Of a stretch of 64,000 bases of DNA, positions 1-11,981 are shown one piece after another. The stretch is from Symbiodinium natans (taxonomy: Eukaryota; Sar; Dinophyceae; Suessiales; Symbiodiniaceae), in contig CAJNDS010002335.1 of NCBI GenBank assembly GCA_905221605.1, positions 1,121,887 to 1,185,886 on the forward strand, written 5' to 3'. Every line of letters begins with the position of its first letter. Position 1 is the stretch's first letter. The position numbers and the translations under genes were made by a program. The notes under the pieces are model-generated. The model was not told where the DNA came from. It worked only from the letters and a program-made list of their open reading frames with translations, and ran no database searches.

Positions 1-55
1 GTACCCCCGATTATATTCCCTATTAAGGGCTGTTAGTATAAGGGGAACATCCCAA
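1..55. repeat. Hairpin element family A, right half
   Basis: Right arm of a dispersed hairpin whose full copies start TTGGGATGTTCCCCCTTATA and end with the reverse complement. Other copies lie near 396-485, 8,433-8,532, 37,556-37,658, 43,841-43,930, 46,772-46,888, 47,995-48,087 and 51,447-51,570. The window cuts this copy. Confidence 0.75.
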
Positions 56-494
56 CCTCAAACCCCTAGACCCTCAAACCCTCAAACCCTCAACCCCTAA
101 ACCGAGACCCTAGACCCGAAACCCAGGCTTGTTCAGTTTAGGGTTAACGGTTTGTGCTGCGAGGGTTGAGGGTTTACGCTTTAGGGTTTAGGGTCGGCGT
201 GCATGTTGAGGTTGAGCAGGCCCCTTCAAGGTTTGCTCTTCGTTTTTGGGCTTCGAATCCTGAACCACAACTAAGCCCCAAAACGCCCTAAGCTCTACTA
301 AAACCCCTGAAGCAACCCCAAAGCCAATAGGCCAAAGAACCTGGCCCGCCAGAACCCCCTCAACCCCAAGACGCCAAGACCCTAAACCCAAGGCTTGGGA
401 TGTTCTCCCTTATACTGACAGTCCCTAATCGGGATGATCGTGCCCCCTAGATTTGGAAACCTATGGAGCACTGTTAGTATAAGGGGGGGCCAAG

Positions 495-2684
495 GCCGTG
501 ATCACGCACTGCGGCTGGGGCGGAACGCTGGAGTGCATGACCGCTGGCAAGCCTATTGTTCCTTGGCCGGCCTTTTCCGTGCAGCAACAAAAACAAGTTT
601 GGGGGTGATTCTTTTTAGGCCATGACATCAGAGCCGGGATGCAATTAAGGAATGCCCCCAAAGCGAGTAATTCTGGTCATCTTGAGCTCAACGACGACTT
701 GCTTAAGAACCCCAAAGGAATAAAACAGAAAAAATAATCCCTATATTTCCCTTAAGAAGGGAGAATCGTTTTCTTTATTTTTACGCAACTACTAGTCAAT
801 GGTCAAGGTGGCCATTCCGTTCTTCGGAGATCAGCCGGAGAATGCACACCTTCTCGTCAAGGAGGGGGCAGCTGGCTGTTTAGGGTTTAGGGTTTAGGGT
901 TTATTGTTTAGGGTTCAGGGTTTAGGGTTTAGGGTGAAACGAGTACCGAATATCCCTGAGTATTGAAACCAATCCGGTAACAGTTTCAGCAATTCACCCA
1001 TCGGAAACGAACGCCGTGCTGGGACCCAGGGCATACAGACATAGGGTCGTGAAGGGCGGGGCTCCTCAGGGGGGTTCATGGGGGGTAGGCACCTAGGGAA
1101 CCTTACAAAAGCCTAGGGAGCTAAACCCTAAACCCTAAACCCTAAACCCTAAACCCTAAACCGGCCTTAGAGAATCGTGGGGATTATTAGGGGACCTTGG
1201 GATGCATGTTAATAAGTACCCGCCCAGTGGTGCCCGCCTACCCTTTTTTTTGGTTCTGGGTTCCTTTCTAAAGTAACCAACCCCAGAAAGGGTGCCCTTC
1301 TTATGAATACTGGGCTACTCAAACCCTAAACCCTAAACTCGAAACCCTAAACCCTAAAACCTAACATAATATGGTTCCTGGGCATGGTACCAAAGAACTT
1401 TAAGCCGCCCCGCCGGGTCAGGCTGGCGTTGGCGAGCTGATCGGAAAGATTCCAAGAGGAGATGAGCCACTTAGTTGCTGAGTGAATACACTTTACACTT
1501 TTCGGGATAATCCCCAAAAGAACTGAAAGTGTACACTTTTTTGGGGTTTATGAACTCAGCAACTAAGGCAAAAGCCGAACCCATACAAGGAAGGCTGGAT
1601 GACTGAGGAGACGGCCCCTCACACGCAAGTCTGCGGGGGTTCCGAACATAGGGGTACCCTTTTTTTTTTTTTGGGGGGGGGGGGTCCTTGAAGGGGATTC
1701 TAGTGTACTTGTGTACTTAGGCTATAAAATGGGTACCCCTAAACCCTAAACTCTAAACCCTAAACCCCCTTATTTCCGGAATCACGCAAGTTGGGTTTAG
1801 GGTTGAGGTACAGGGTTTTTTTGGAGGTGGATTGGGATGCTCGGAGGTTTGCAAAGGGCCCTTGGTTGTGGGCTTGCCGGAGACCCTAAACCCTAAACCC
1901 TAAACCCTAAACCCTAAACCCTAGCTGCCCCAACAGCACAGCAAGCCTTAGCAGCCGGCATGAAACTCCGGCAGGAAACCCTGATCCGACTTGAAAGGTA
2001 GGCCCTTAGAATTGCTTGTTCCTCTCTATAGGGTTTAGGGTTTAGGGTTTAGGGTTTAGGGTTTAGGGTTTAGGGTTTAGGGTTTGGGAGGATCATCCTT
2101 AGAGGTGTGTTTTCTTATAGGTTTTACAAACATAAGGGGGCCAAGAGAGCTTGCAAGCCCAAGCCCTCCACAGCATCAACCTGACTCCCGCTTGGCTACT
2201 CGTACAGGGACGGTTAAGCCCTAACATATACCAGGATCCAGGGTAGGTCCTTATTCCCTGCTTTTAGGGCTTAGGCTCCCTTCCAAGCCCCTTTTAAACC
2301 AGAAAGGGCACCCTTGTTATTCCTAGCTTACTCTTGGTTCTAGTATCTACTAGCAACCCCTGGTATGTTCTAAGCCTCATTATTTCCTCATAACCGGAAG
2401 AGCAAGGCCAAATGCTGATCACAGGGCTCCCTTCTGTTTCCTGGCCAGGAGGGGGGGGTGGGAGGGGGGGGGGGAGGGGGCTGGAGGGGGGGAGGGGGCT
2501 GGAGGGGGGGAGGCGGGATGGGGCTGGAGGGGCGGAGGGAAACGAGCCTGAAGAGCAAACTGCAGTAAGTTCGGAGACAGGTATGCCTCGCCGTCTCGAA
2601 GCTCCTCAACAACCCTTCCTACAAGAAAGCTACAGAGAGCTTCGGCCAAGACTTACCGCTCTTACAGGGCAGAGTGTTTCAGTG

Positions 2685-2730
<46 letters not shown>

Positions 2731-3591
2731 TGTATATGTACATATATATATATATGCATGTATATATACATCTATATATGCATGTATATATATATATATA
2801 CATATGTATTTATTCACTTCTCCATCTGAATATAAATTACTTACTTCTCAAGATAAATGGAAATATAAACATAAATATAGAAATAGATATACATTTAATT
2901 TAAAGTTAAATTGAAATTTTGATAGAAATATAAATGTATACATAAATGCATATATATATATACACATACATACATAAGTACATATATAAAAATATAAACA
3001 AATATATATATATATATATATATGGCACCACCACCACTGCTTCCATGACTACTATCGGCTAGTCCGTCTTGCGTAGGGCCTCCTCCTCCCCTGAAAGCCT
3101 ACAGTTACAGAGGAAAGCCGGACCACATGGGGTTGGGCACTACGAAGGCCTTTGGGGTTTAGGGTCTGGCTTAACTGGGGGGTTCTTAGTTTTTTTGGTT
3201 GAGGGTTCCCTCAGCCCTGAATTAACCCTGAACCATTACACCCTTTAACCCTGAACCCTACACCCTTCAACCCTGAACCCTTACACCCCAACCCTATAAT
3301 CCTGAACCCTTTAACCCTGAACCCTTAAATCCGAAGCCCTTTAACCCTGAACCCCTAAAGCCTTAAACACTTATTGACCCTAAACCCTAAACCCTAAACC
3401 CCAAACCCCAAACCCTAAACCCTAAACCCTAAACCCTAAACCTAAACCCTAAACCCCTAAACCCTAAACCCAAGAAAGCCTGTCAGCCCAGGAAACTCAT
3501 GCGCGCCTCTCGTGCCAGTGGAGGGGCCGAGGCGGCAGTTCAGCACATCGTCGCTCCTCTGCATTCGCTGCTTAGTTTTGGGGGGGTTTAG
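495..3591 (+). CDS. UDP-glycosyltransferase-like gene, 3' part, six exons
   Basis: Transfers a sugar from a UDP-sugar to an acceptor, by family. Exons as read: 495-557, 808-877, 1925-1997, 2150-2201, 2581-about 2673, and about 3487-3580. The first encodes [20 protein letters not shown], the donor-sugar signature HCGWGGTLE; the second continues [15 protein letters not shown], the P-x-x-x-DQ-x-x-NA part of the same signature, so the splice falls inside one motif and keeps phase. Exons 3-5 keep phase and give NLTPAWLL joined to [17 protein letters not shown], matching the family C-terminal helices; the last carries [13 protein letters not shown]. Exon 2 ends at GT inside a TTTAGGG array and exon 3 starts right after a CCCTAAA array. 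Upstream exons lie outside the window. If the last exon is terminal, its stop TAG (3589) comes from a telomere-type heptamer. Family call is good; substrate unknown. Confidence 0.7.
1247..1320. repeat. Hairpin element family G
   Basis: Starts with a GGTTCTGGGTTCC-type arm and ends with an AGGGTGCCCTTCTTAT to CTGGGCTACTC arm. Related copies are near 2,268-2,350, 4,795-4,880, 8,140-8,232 and 18,425-18,544. At 18,544 the GGGCTACTAAG end coincides with a possible 3' splice site. Confidence 0.55.
1471..1566. repeat. Hairpin element family D
   Basis: Inverted-repeat element: the left arm is CTTAGTTGCTGAGTGAATAC and the right arm reads AACTCAGCAACTAAG, with internal ACTTTACACTTTT / AAAGTGTACACTT complementarity. 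A second copy is at about 31,650-31,793 and an end fragment at 40,505-40,521, where CAGCAACTAG serves as acceptor of an ion-channel exon. Confidence 0.7.
2690..3024. repeat. AT-rich microsatellite block
   Basis: About 330 bases of (AT)n mixed with TATATG/CATATA variants, inside the last intron of the glycosyltransferase-like gene. Smaller blocks of the same type occur at 6,385-6,440, 25,095-25,122, 40,360-40,480 and 40,822-40,895. Confidence 0.9.
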
Positions 3592-4109
3592 GGTTTAGGG
3601 ATTCTGGGGTTTAGGGTTTAGGGTATAGGGTTAGTTTTTTTTTTTTTTTTGGGGGGGGGGGGGGGGGGGTGAAGGTATAAGGTTTGGGGGTTTAGGGTTG
3701 AAGGTTTGGGGTTTAGGGTTGAAGGTTTTGGGGGTTTAGGGCTGAACAAATTGGGGGTTTAGGGTTCAAGGTTTGGGGTTTAGGGGTGGGAGGTGGAAGG
3801 TTGCCAGTTTTGGGGGTTCAGGGTTTAAGGTTTGGGCTTTGCAGTTTAAGATTTTAGGGTTTGCATTCTAAACCCTAAACCCTAAACCCTAAACCCTAAA
3901 CCCTAAACCCTAAACCCTAAACCCTAAACCCTAAACCCTAAACCCTAAACCCAATGAAGCCACCGGCTTGAGTGAGGCCAGCCTTCGGGGTTTTAGGGTT
4001 TACGGTTTAGGGTTTAGGGTTTAGGGTTTAGGGTTAGGGTTTAGGGTTTAGGGTTTAGGGTTTAGGGTTTAGGGTTTAGGGTTTAGGGTTTAGGGTTTAG
4101 GGTGCCCAG

Positions 4110-5614
4110 GATGCTCAACTCTTCAGCTGCAAACCACGCCCATTCCTTCGCGCTCAAGGTTTCGGCACCCTTCATCCCATGATCGCAAAACCCTTGGGGC
4201 TCAAGGGTTTAGGGTTTAGGGTTTAGGGTTTAGGGTTTAGGGTTTAGGGTTCAGGGTTTAGGGTTTAGGGTTCAGGGTTTAGGGTTTAGGGAGACTATAA
4301 CCTCTAAACCGGGGTTAGCGCAGCCTCCCTGCTGCCCCCATGCAAGGAATGGGCTGCTCGCTTTGGCACCAAGCACTTGGCGTCGGAGTACCTCCGGCAC
4401 GGTGCCTCGGACCCAGCGCCCTAACCTTAAGGAGGGTTTAGGGTTTAGGGTTTAGGGTTTAGGGTTTAGGGTTTAATGCTGGCAATCATCAAGTCCGGTT
4501 TCAAAAGGGTTTAGGGTTTAGGGTTTAGGGTTTAGGGTTTAGGGTTTAGGGTTTAGGGTTTAGGGTTTAGGGGTCTAAGGAGGGACCCCTAGAAGGGACC
4601 CTTCATCTCATTCCCTTCTATACCACCTATAGAATCCTTGTATACACCTTATGTAGTCCCTAGACCTAAGCAGCCCCTAAAGCCCCTTGTAAGGGTCCCT
4701 CCTCTCGTCCCTTGATGATTTACTTGGGTTGTTTACAGGGGTTCCTGTATCGTAGCTTCAGGGTTCTAGGCTCTTCGTGTTTTTCGTTACGGTTTGGGTT
4801 CCCTTAGAGGCCCCTCTAGACCAACAAGGGAACAAGGGTACCCTGTTCATTCCTCGGCTACTCTTGGGTCTACGTGCTTATGAAGCAGAGCGCGGGCGGG
4901 CACGTATTCAGGGAGTTCCTCCTGTATCTTAGGGGCCAAATGAACCCTCACAGGGTTTCTAGTTCATAATCAGGAATTCTAGCAGTATAGGGTATACTTT
5001 TGCGGTTCATGTATTTGCCCTTTAAACCGCCATACTGGCCACCAGTCGGGTGAACCTGCAATAGTGCTGTAAAGGCCCGTGGCGTGAAGGATTTAGGGTT
5101 TCGGGTTTCGTGTTTAGGGCCTAGAAGTATTCTGATACAGAACCGAGGAATCCCAATTGAACCCAGGACTCAGTTTAGGGTTTATAGGGGGAATCCCGAT
5201 ACAAGAAAGGGAGGGACCACGTCCAACCGCTAAAATTCCGTGCCTCATGCGCCGGCTTTGTGTCAGTTTCAGAGGTGCGCGCGAAGGAAAGGGCTCCACC
5301 CTCAAAGCTTAACGCCCCTAACTTGTGAGCACCCGAAACCGCAAACCTCTAAACCCTTGTGACCCTATGAGGCTTCGGGGAGGGCTTGCAACACACGAAA
5401 CCCTACAGAATCTTGATCAGCTGAGCTTCCCACCAATCCGACACCCTAAACCCTAAACCCTAAACCCTAAACCCTAAACCCTAAACCCTAAACCCTAAAC
5501 CCTGCAAGACAAGCAGGCACCGGGTCCAACCCCTACAACGGCGTCATGGTCGGCATTCTTGGCTTGGTTGCTTGCGCCGGCCTGCTGGTGTACAGCCAGG
5601 CTCTTCGCAAGTAG
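4110..5614 (+). CDS. Three-exon gene, C-terminal membrane segment
   Basis: Exons 4110-4158, 4324-4401 and 5517-5614 join with matching phases (1/2, 1/2). They read DAQLFSCKPRPFLRAQ, then LLPPCKEWAARFGTKHLASE, then a terminal exon GSNPYNGVMVGILGLVACAG followed by LLVYSQALRK and TAG. The last exon is one hydrophobic membrane segment with a short basic tail. The acceptors are CCCAG, GCGCAG and AAGCAG. The second intron (about 1.1 kb) holds telomere-type arrays and hairpin families E and G. More upstream exons are likely. I do not recognise the family; a small membrane protein or transporter end is possible. Confidence 0.55.
4569..4712. repeat. Hairpin element family E
   Basis: Begins GAGGGACCCCTAGAAGGGAC and ends AAGGGTCCCTCC, with imperfect internal complementarity. 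Related copies start at about 43,730 (just after an ion-channel exon) and at 50,068-50,315, where part of the element is tandemly duplicated. Confidence 0.55.
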
Positions 5615-6950
5615 GCCGTGGGTGCCTGAAGGGCCTAGGGTTTAGGGTTTAGGGTTTAGGGTTTAGGGTTAGGGTTTTAGGGGCCCACTTGCCAGAAGTG
5701 CCACAAGGGTTTTGGGGCTTAAGCGCCCCTAAGCCCTGACTTTAAGCCCTTAGAAGCTCCCCCTTTGCTGCTCCAAGATGCTCAAAGCTCAAAAGGCTCT
5801 GCCATCTAAGCTGCATGGTTTTTCGGGTGGTGCCCTCCACGGGCTTTCGACATGGTTCAGGGTTGAAGCAGCTGGTATTGACAAGCAGAAGTTCACGGGT
5901 TAGGCTCTTGAGTTTCGGGTTCTGGCGTTTAGGGCTGAGAATCTTTGGGTCCGCCGGCCTCTATAGACTAAGCGTGGGCCTCAGTCCTGCCCTGAGGCAG
6001 CTTCCCAAATTAAGTCCTGTAAGCCTGTCCCTAAAGCGAAGACTTTGAGCATGGCTTCGGAGCTCACGCGCGCTCAAGGCTCCGCAAATTTAAGCTCGTC
6101 ATGCTGAGCAGCTAGGGGCCGAGGGTCCGACTGGGGGGTTGAGGGTGTAGGGTTTAGGGTTGAGGGTTCAGGGTTTTAGGGTTTAGGGTTAAGGGTTTAG
6201 GGTTGGGGATTCGAGCCCTAAACCCTAAACCCCACTTGCAGGGGCTGGATCCCTTCTCAACCCGGCGAGTCTACTGAGAAAGGGTACACTGATTTTGTTG
6301 GGTTACCAGAAAACCCGGACACCGCAGTCGAGCAGGCAACCTTTAACTAACAAAAAAGATTCACAAAACACAATCACAAAAAATGTGCATACATATGTAT
6401 ATCTATATCTATATATATATATGTGTGTGTGTGTATGTTATATGGTATAGCATCCGAAGGTGTAACTGCTACGGCTTTCACTAGGGATTTTGGGTGGTCT
6501 ACGGCACGCTTCCCGGACGCTGCCCTACTTGCAAACACGTCTACGAATTCTTCCCAAGAACTATCAAGCTTCCTCAGTGTTGCAAGCCCTGAGCAAGGAC
6601 TTCAGAAGTGAGGGTTTAGGGTTTAGGGTTTAGGGTTTAGGGTTTAGGGTTTAGGGTTTAGGGTTTAGGGTTTAGGGTTTAGGGTTCACTTCTGCGTCAA
6701 AGTTGGGCCCCTGGGCGCTATCGTTTCGACATCCGCCGGTCGTCTGCTGTAGAGCGTTTCAGCAGGCAGCATCCACCTCGCAATGCGGTCAAAAGCTGGC
6801 TGCTGCAGGGTTTCGGAGTTTAGGGTTTATAGGGTTTAGGGCTTAGAGTTTAGGGTTTAGGGTTGTGCCCATAGCCTGCAATGTCAAGTCCCTCAACCCT
6901 CAGCTCGCGGTGGCCTCATGAAGTCCCTTCACCCTGAGATTCCCTAAAGT
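5615..6950. other. Stretch without a firm gene
   Basis: Holds telomere-type arrays, a TA microsatellite and unassigned sequence. Exon-like pieces: 6,240-6,284 (AGSLLNPASLLRK after TTGCAG) and 6,473-6,592, where one frame gives GRCPTCKHVYEFFPRT and another frame is also open. I could not chain these to neighbours, so they stay candidates only. Confidence 0.4.
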
Positions 6951-6955
6951 AAAAG

Positions 6956-7700
6956 CAGCCGCCAAGCCCCACACAATTCGGAAATTGCTGGATGAGAGAA
7001 AAAACTCAGGTGGTTGTAATTCTGCCTAAACCCACAGACCAGACCCTACTACAGACCCCCAAACAGTAGGATCCCCTTATAATAAGGACCCCAATAAGGT
7101 ACTACTAATTTCAGAAACTCCCAAAACGCCTTCCGCAGCTTGCTAAGCCTTCTTTGGTGTCCCGTGCCAGGACTCGGTGTCTCAGTGGGCCGAACTTGCG
7201 GAAGAGGGTTTAGGATGTAGGCCTTAGGTGACAGCCCGAAACCTTAATCCCTAGACCATTTTCGGGCTTTAGGGCCTCTGGGGCATAGCTTTGTCATAGT
7301 GGGGTTACATTTTACATTTTTAAGGGTACTTAAACTCAATAAGGAATAAAATTTTAAATTGTTATTCCTATCGCAACCATGAACCATAGGGGCTTTCTTG
7401 TTGAGGGTTTAGGGGTTACTTCGGGGCTTGGCCAACGTCGCTTACTTCGACCCTGCCTCGTTCCCCGCCCCGCCACAAAAACAGGGGGTTCCTTTACGAC
7501 TTAAAAAATACTTACGTAAAGGAACACAAAAATCGATCTCTTTTTTTGGGTTTTTGTGCCCAAACTCAGCACCCCTCGAGCAAAGAAAATGCAAGTCTCA
7601 GCCCCCGCAAAGTCTTGAACCTACTCTGTCTGCAGCTTGCATGCAGGGAGTTGGAGGCATGCTTCTCGCTCACGACGTGCATGCCTCAGAATACGATTTA
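6956..7700 (+). CDS. Probable exons of one unrecognised gene
   Basis: Four exon-like pieces: 6956-7009 (AAKPHTIRKLLDERKNS, donor CAG|GTGG), 7171-about 7207 (after GTGCCAG; DSVSQWAELAEEG in one frame), about 7428-7480 (ANVAYFDPASFPAP) and about 7645-7700 (CMQGVGGMLLAHDVHASEYD, after CTGCAG). Each is open between plausible splice sites, but phases do not all agree and two pieces are open in a second frame. The order and reading frame are therefore uncertain. No family recognised. Confidence 0.35.
7035..7115. repeat. Dispersed element family F
   Basis: Shares the core CCTTATAATAAGGACCCCAA and the tail CTACTAATTTCAG with a copy at 39,780-39,880. The TTTCAG end would make a usable 3' splice site. 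Confidence 0.5.
7292..7390. repeat. Dispersed element family H
   Basis: Shares GCTTTGTCATAGTGG and the TTTTAAGGG-AACTCARTAAGGAAT core with a copy at 10,125-10,215. Function unknown; it resembles the other hairpin elements in size. Confidence 0.5.
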
Positions 7701-8432
7701 GGGCTTAGGGTTTAGGGCCCCTAAACCCTAAACCCTAAAAAAGGCTTAGGGCTGAGGGTGTCGGGTGTGGGGGCTGAAGCGCTTGTTTGGGGCCTCTGAG
7801 TGTTGGGGAAAGAATGTGTCAATCTCGGGTTCTTCAGAACCGGGTTTTGTAGGGGTTTTGGGGTTTTGAGGTGTAGGGGTTTCGGGATTTAGGGGTTTAG
7901 GGCTTTGGGGTTTTGGGTTAGGGCTTTGGGGTTTTGGGTTTCGGGGTGAGGGTTCAGTTTGCTTTTAGGGTTTGGGGTGTAGGGGTTTAGTGGTTTAGGG
8001 GTTTAGGGGTTTAGGGGGTTCAGGGGGTTTAGGAGTTTAGGGGTTTAGGGGTCGGGTTCATGTGGTCCCCAAGGTAGTCTCGAAGTTGAGTGGGCGAGAC
8101 CAACCTCACCACGCAGCGCTTGCGCTGGCCAGAGTAGACTTTGTTCCCTTTGTAAAGGGTTTCGGTTCCTGGATAAGCCCCTTGAAACTAAAACGAGCAC
8201 CCTTTTCATTGCCGAGCTACTCTTGGGTCTAGTATTTCTCTATGACAAGCTATTCTGCCAGAAGCTTCTGCAGGCAGACAGCCCCCAAACCTCGTTCAGG
8301 GTTCAGGGCACAGGTTTGAGGGCGTAGGAAGGATTATCCCCTAATTCATGATGAGGACCTGCCCCCCGTTCTTGGGTTAAGGGCATGCCGGATACATGTT
8401 CCTTAGCTAGGGGGCAGCCCTAAACCTTGAGA

Positions 8433-8532
8433 TTTTCCCCCTTATATGTAACAGTCCTGAATCGGGATTCTACTAGGGGGTATTACGATAATCCCTATTA
8501 AATAGGACTGCTAGGAGAAGGGGGAACATCCC
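8433..8532. repeat. Hairpin element family A
   Basis: Near-complete copy: arms TTCCCCCTTATATGTAACAG and the complementary GAGAAGGGGGAACATCCCAA flank two internal half-sites built on GGGATT and AATCCC. Confidence 0.75.
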
Positions 8533-8564
8533 AACCTAATCGCGCGGCGCTTCCTCCATCCGAG

Positions 8565-8797
8565 GTCTTCTGCCTGGTCAACCGAGCTCGTGGCACCGCC
8601 CTGGTGTCGCCAAGTGAGGCCATCCGGTCCCACAAGCCCTCCCACCATCTTCATTTGAAGCCCCCCCTGCGTTTCCAGAACAAGATTTCACCGAAGTTTC
8701 CCAAGCTCTAAACCCCAAACCCAGGGGGGAGGGGTGCAGCTTGGCGACACATGCGGAAAGCCCGGAAGCCCACGAACTCCCTGAGCCCCTCCTGCAG
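8565..8797 (+). CDS. VPS36-like (ESCRT-II) exon pair, partial
   Basis: The first exon (8565 to about 8670, acceptor CCGAG) reads VFCLVNRARGTALVSPSEAI, which resembles the VPS36 motif W/YCLxNRARGxELxSPxDL in the ESCRT-II subunit that helps sort ubiquitinated membrane proteins. The second (8740-8797, donor CAG|GTCATG) reads LATHAESPEAHELPEPLLQ. The junction phase between the two is not resolved, and the winged-helix exons were not found nearby. The assignment rests mainly on the NRARG-x-x-LVSP match. Confidence 0.45.
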
Positions 8798-9066
8798 GTC
8801 ATGAAGGCGATTCACTCTTGCCCAGCGCCAAGCATTAGGGTCTCTGAAGTTAGGGGTGTAGGGTAGGCAAAAAGCCCGTGGCAAAAAAAATCAGGTTTAG
8901 GGTTTTAAACTCAAAGAGTTTTTGGGTGGCTCAGGCTCAGGTTTGGGGCTTCAGGGTTTAGGGTTGAGGGTCGGCCAACGACCTACTCATAGCCACGGTG
9001 CCTGAGCGCAAGCCCGAAGAAACCCAAAGCCCTGAACCCAAAGTCAAGCCTAATGCATACTTGCAG

Positions 9067-9150
9067 TTGTACGGCACAGAATGGAAAAAATCTGCTGGCC
9101 CCCTTTTCGAGTTGATCTCAATGCGGTTTCAAGGACATGCTCGTGTGGAC
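9067..9150 (+). CDS. Aldo-keto-reductase-like exon
   Basis: An 84-base exon after ACTTGCAG, ending GAC|GTTTGC. It reads LYGTEWKKSAGPLFELISMR then FQGHARVD. The pattern YGTxWK ... GxRxID is the N-terminal strand-helix of aldo-keto reductases, where the Asp belongs to the catalytic tetrad. The usual Gly-Phe-Arg is replaced by Gly-His-Ala-Arg, so this is a weak family call. Neighbouring exons were not identified. Confidence 0.35.
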
Positions 9151-11287
9151 GTTTGCGCACGAACCTAAGGGCCCATGTACCTACATAGTATATACTTGTA
9201 CCTTAAAGGGGTTTAGGGATTACCGTTTAGGGTTCAGGGTTTAGGGGCCCAAGAATATGCTCTGTAGGCACATGGACCCTTAGGGCTAGAACCCTTTGCG
9301 GGTTCAGCTTAGGGCTTCGGGTTGAGGGTGTAAGTCCCTAAACCCTGAAGCCTAAACACCCCAAGCGTAGGGTTTTTTTGGGGTGGCTTGGTCGGCTCTT
9401 TCACCCCTAAACCCTAAACCCTAAACCCTAAACCCCAAACCCTAAACCCTAAACCCCTCTGATACCAGGCTGCAAGTCTGGAGGGCCTCTTCGCATGCGG
9501 AAGCTGGGGTCTGTTGGGGCCTTCGCCTGCAGCTGAGCTTCTGGGGTTTTCAGGTTTTTGAGGCTGGAGGGTTGGGTTTAGGGTTTAGGGTTTAGGGTTT
9601 AGGGTTTAGGGTTTAGGGTTTAGGGTTGTTTAGGGTTTAGGGTTTAGGGGTTAGGTTTAGGGTTTAGGGTTTGGGGTTTGGGGTTTAGGGTTTAGGGTTT
9701 GGGTTTGGGGTTTGGGGTTTGGGGTTTAGGGTTTAGGGTTTCGGGTTTAGGGTTTAGGGTTTAGGGTTTAGGGTTGAGGAGGGTTCAGGGCTCGGGGACC
9801 TCAGGAGGTTGACATGCTGGAAGGGTGTCGGGTTTGGGGCCTTTGCGGGTCTTCGGGGTTTCATGGCTGTTCCTCGGCCCAAGGACATGAAGCCCTCAGA
9901 ATGCTGGGAATGGGTTTAGGGTTTAGGGTTTAGGGTTTAGGGTTAGGGTTTAGGGTTTAGGGTTTAGGGTTTAGGGTTTAGGGTTTAGGGTTTAGGGTTT
10001 AGGGTTTAGGGTTTAGGGTTTAGGGCCAGAAGCGTTGGACACCCAAATGCTCTAGGGTCTCGGTCTAAGCACGCAGGTACTGCCGAGACCGAACAAGGTC
10101 TAAAGACTAAAATCCCAAACTCCTTTGTCATAGTGGGATAACATTTTTCGCTTTTAAGGGCACTTAAAACTCAGTAAGGAATGAAAAAGTTAACTTTTCA
10201 ATACTATCTCAAACATGAACTAGAAACCCCGTAGCTCCGTAGCTCCTCATCCTCTTCGCATGGAGATTCTGGGGGGGGGGGGGGGCTGTTCTTCTATTAG
10301 TTAGAGGTTCAGGGTACCTAGAACCCAAGTTATGTCAGCTGTACTTATACGCCCCCTAAGTCTGTTAAGTAGGTTACAAGCAGAAGTAACCATGAACCTC
10401 CAAGTAGTTGGGGCCTGCAAGCTCCTGATTCTGTCACGCCTTGCTGGTTCCTTCTCGGCTACTTGCAGGTTCATGCGTACATAGAACCCCAGTTATCAGT
10501 CTACTTAGGGGGACTTAGGGGGCTTATTAAGTGCATTGATACTTGGTGTTATAAGTACCCTGAACCTCCAAGAAATCTTTTTGTATACGGGGAGCCCCCC
10601 CCCCCCCATCATAAGGACAGAAGGACGCGGGACCCGAAGCCCGAAACCCTAAAGCCTTTTGATGCTCTTAGTCCCTTACACCCTTTTGGGGCATGAGAAC
10701 TTCTCTATCGTCCCGAAGGTTAAGCTTCAGTTCCCCCTAGGATACTGCACAGCTGCGTGCTTCTAAGTGTAGCTTTGCAGGGCCCTTACTATGGTCCCTG
10801 GCCTCCTTTTAGAAAGGAAGTGGGACATTTTCTTCTTTGGGAGTGTTTTGCTCCTGGCAAAGCCAGGAACCACCAAGGGACAGGGAGCTTAGGTCTTTCC
10901 GGGGTTTAGGGTTTAGGGTTTAGGGTTTAGGGTTTAGGGTTTAGGGTTTTTAAGGCATAGAGGTGCCATGCCATGCGGTGCCCAGCTGATGGAGAAGAGT
11001 CTGGGTTGAAAAATGGCTCAGTAGCAGAGCCAGTGCCAAAATCAGCAAACTGCAGCCACACGTTTCTATTTTGCCGCTCCCTGAGCTAGGCTGTGTCTTT
11101 GGCCAGGACGGGGGCAGTTTCGAACCTAGATGCTTCAAGCAAGAGGGTACAGGGCTGTGGGGTGTGTGGCTTCGTGTTTTTGGGGTAGGGCTAGTATGGA
11201 TGTCTCTGGAGTGTCTTCCACAACCCAATTCCCTCACCTCACGTCCTACATCCGCGCCCTCCGGGCCTGACTCCTCAACATACACAG
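9151..11287. other. Repeat-rich stretch with a few exon-like pieces
   Basis: Contains telomere-type arrays (9,410-9,460, 9,573-9,775, 9,913-10,024, 10,900-10,947), family H at 10,125 and two family B hairpins (10,290-10,412 and 10,457-10,576). Exon-like pieces: 9,470-9,510 (LQVWRASSHAEAG), 9,884-9,911 (DMKPSECWEW, running into a TTTAGGG array) and an open stretch at 11,071-11,150. None could be chained. Confidence 0.45.
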
Positions 11288-11359
11288 GCCCGTGTGCTTC
11301 GGGCCTTACACGCTGTGTCAGACGACCGCTTCAGATTTAGGGCACAGAGACCTTGCGAG
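11288..11359 (+). CDS. Internal exon of unrecognised gene
   Basis: Exactly 24 codons between ATACACAG and the strong donor GAG|GTGAGAG. It reads ARVLRALHAVSDDRFRFRAQ then RPCE. The splice sites and codon use are convincing. A tiny following exon at 11,522-11,538 (before GTAAGC) is possible. Confidence 0.6.
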
Positions 11360-11981
11360 GTGAGAGCGCGTGGTGTAGGGGTCGAATAGTTTCTAATCGT
11401 ATTCCCTTACGGCCCTTTTATAATTATGCTATAGCAACCCCCAACGGCCGATCCGAGTTATTCAGGCCCCTAGAGTACCCTGAATCTAGACGTGAAATAT
11501 TGACAGGGGCCATGTCCTAAGAAGCCAGCTGGACAAGCGTAAGCTTAAACTCTACACCAGATGTGGGCGTGTCGGACCATCAGGGTACCTGTTGTTCTCT
11601 TTTCTGAAGGGGGGGGGGGGGGGGGGTATGCTATAACCTATATGGACCCTAAACCCTAAACCACATGTAGTCTTTTCTGAAGGGGGGGGGGGGGGGGTAG
11701 TGCTATAACTACCTATATGGACCCTAAACCCTAAACCACATATAAACCCTAACATGTAGCAGTTGGGGTATATTGACGGGTACCCCTGTTTTGGGAACCA
11801 CCCCGAATTGGGCACTCTGGCGCTGTTTCTCAGATCAGCTTCCACACATAGCTTCTGCAAGTCACCTTTGTTCATTTCTGGCTTCGGCTGAATGTTTAGG
11901 GTTTAGGGTTTAGGGGTTAGGGGTTAGGGGTTTGGGTTTTAGGGTCTAGGGTTGTAGTTCCGGGTTTCGGGTTTCGTGCCA

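Noticed and set aside
60-2090. True chromosome end because of TTTAGGG repeats
   Set aside because: Tracts are short, in both orientations and separated by exons; no terminal array.
5395-5445. Exon NLDQLSFPPIRH after CTACAG
   Set aside because: It lies inside an intron whose flanking exons (4401 and 5517) already join in phase.
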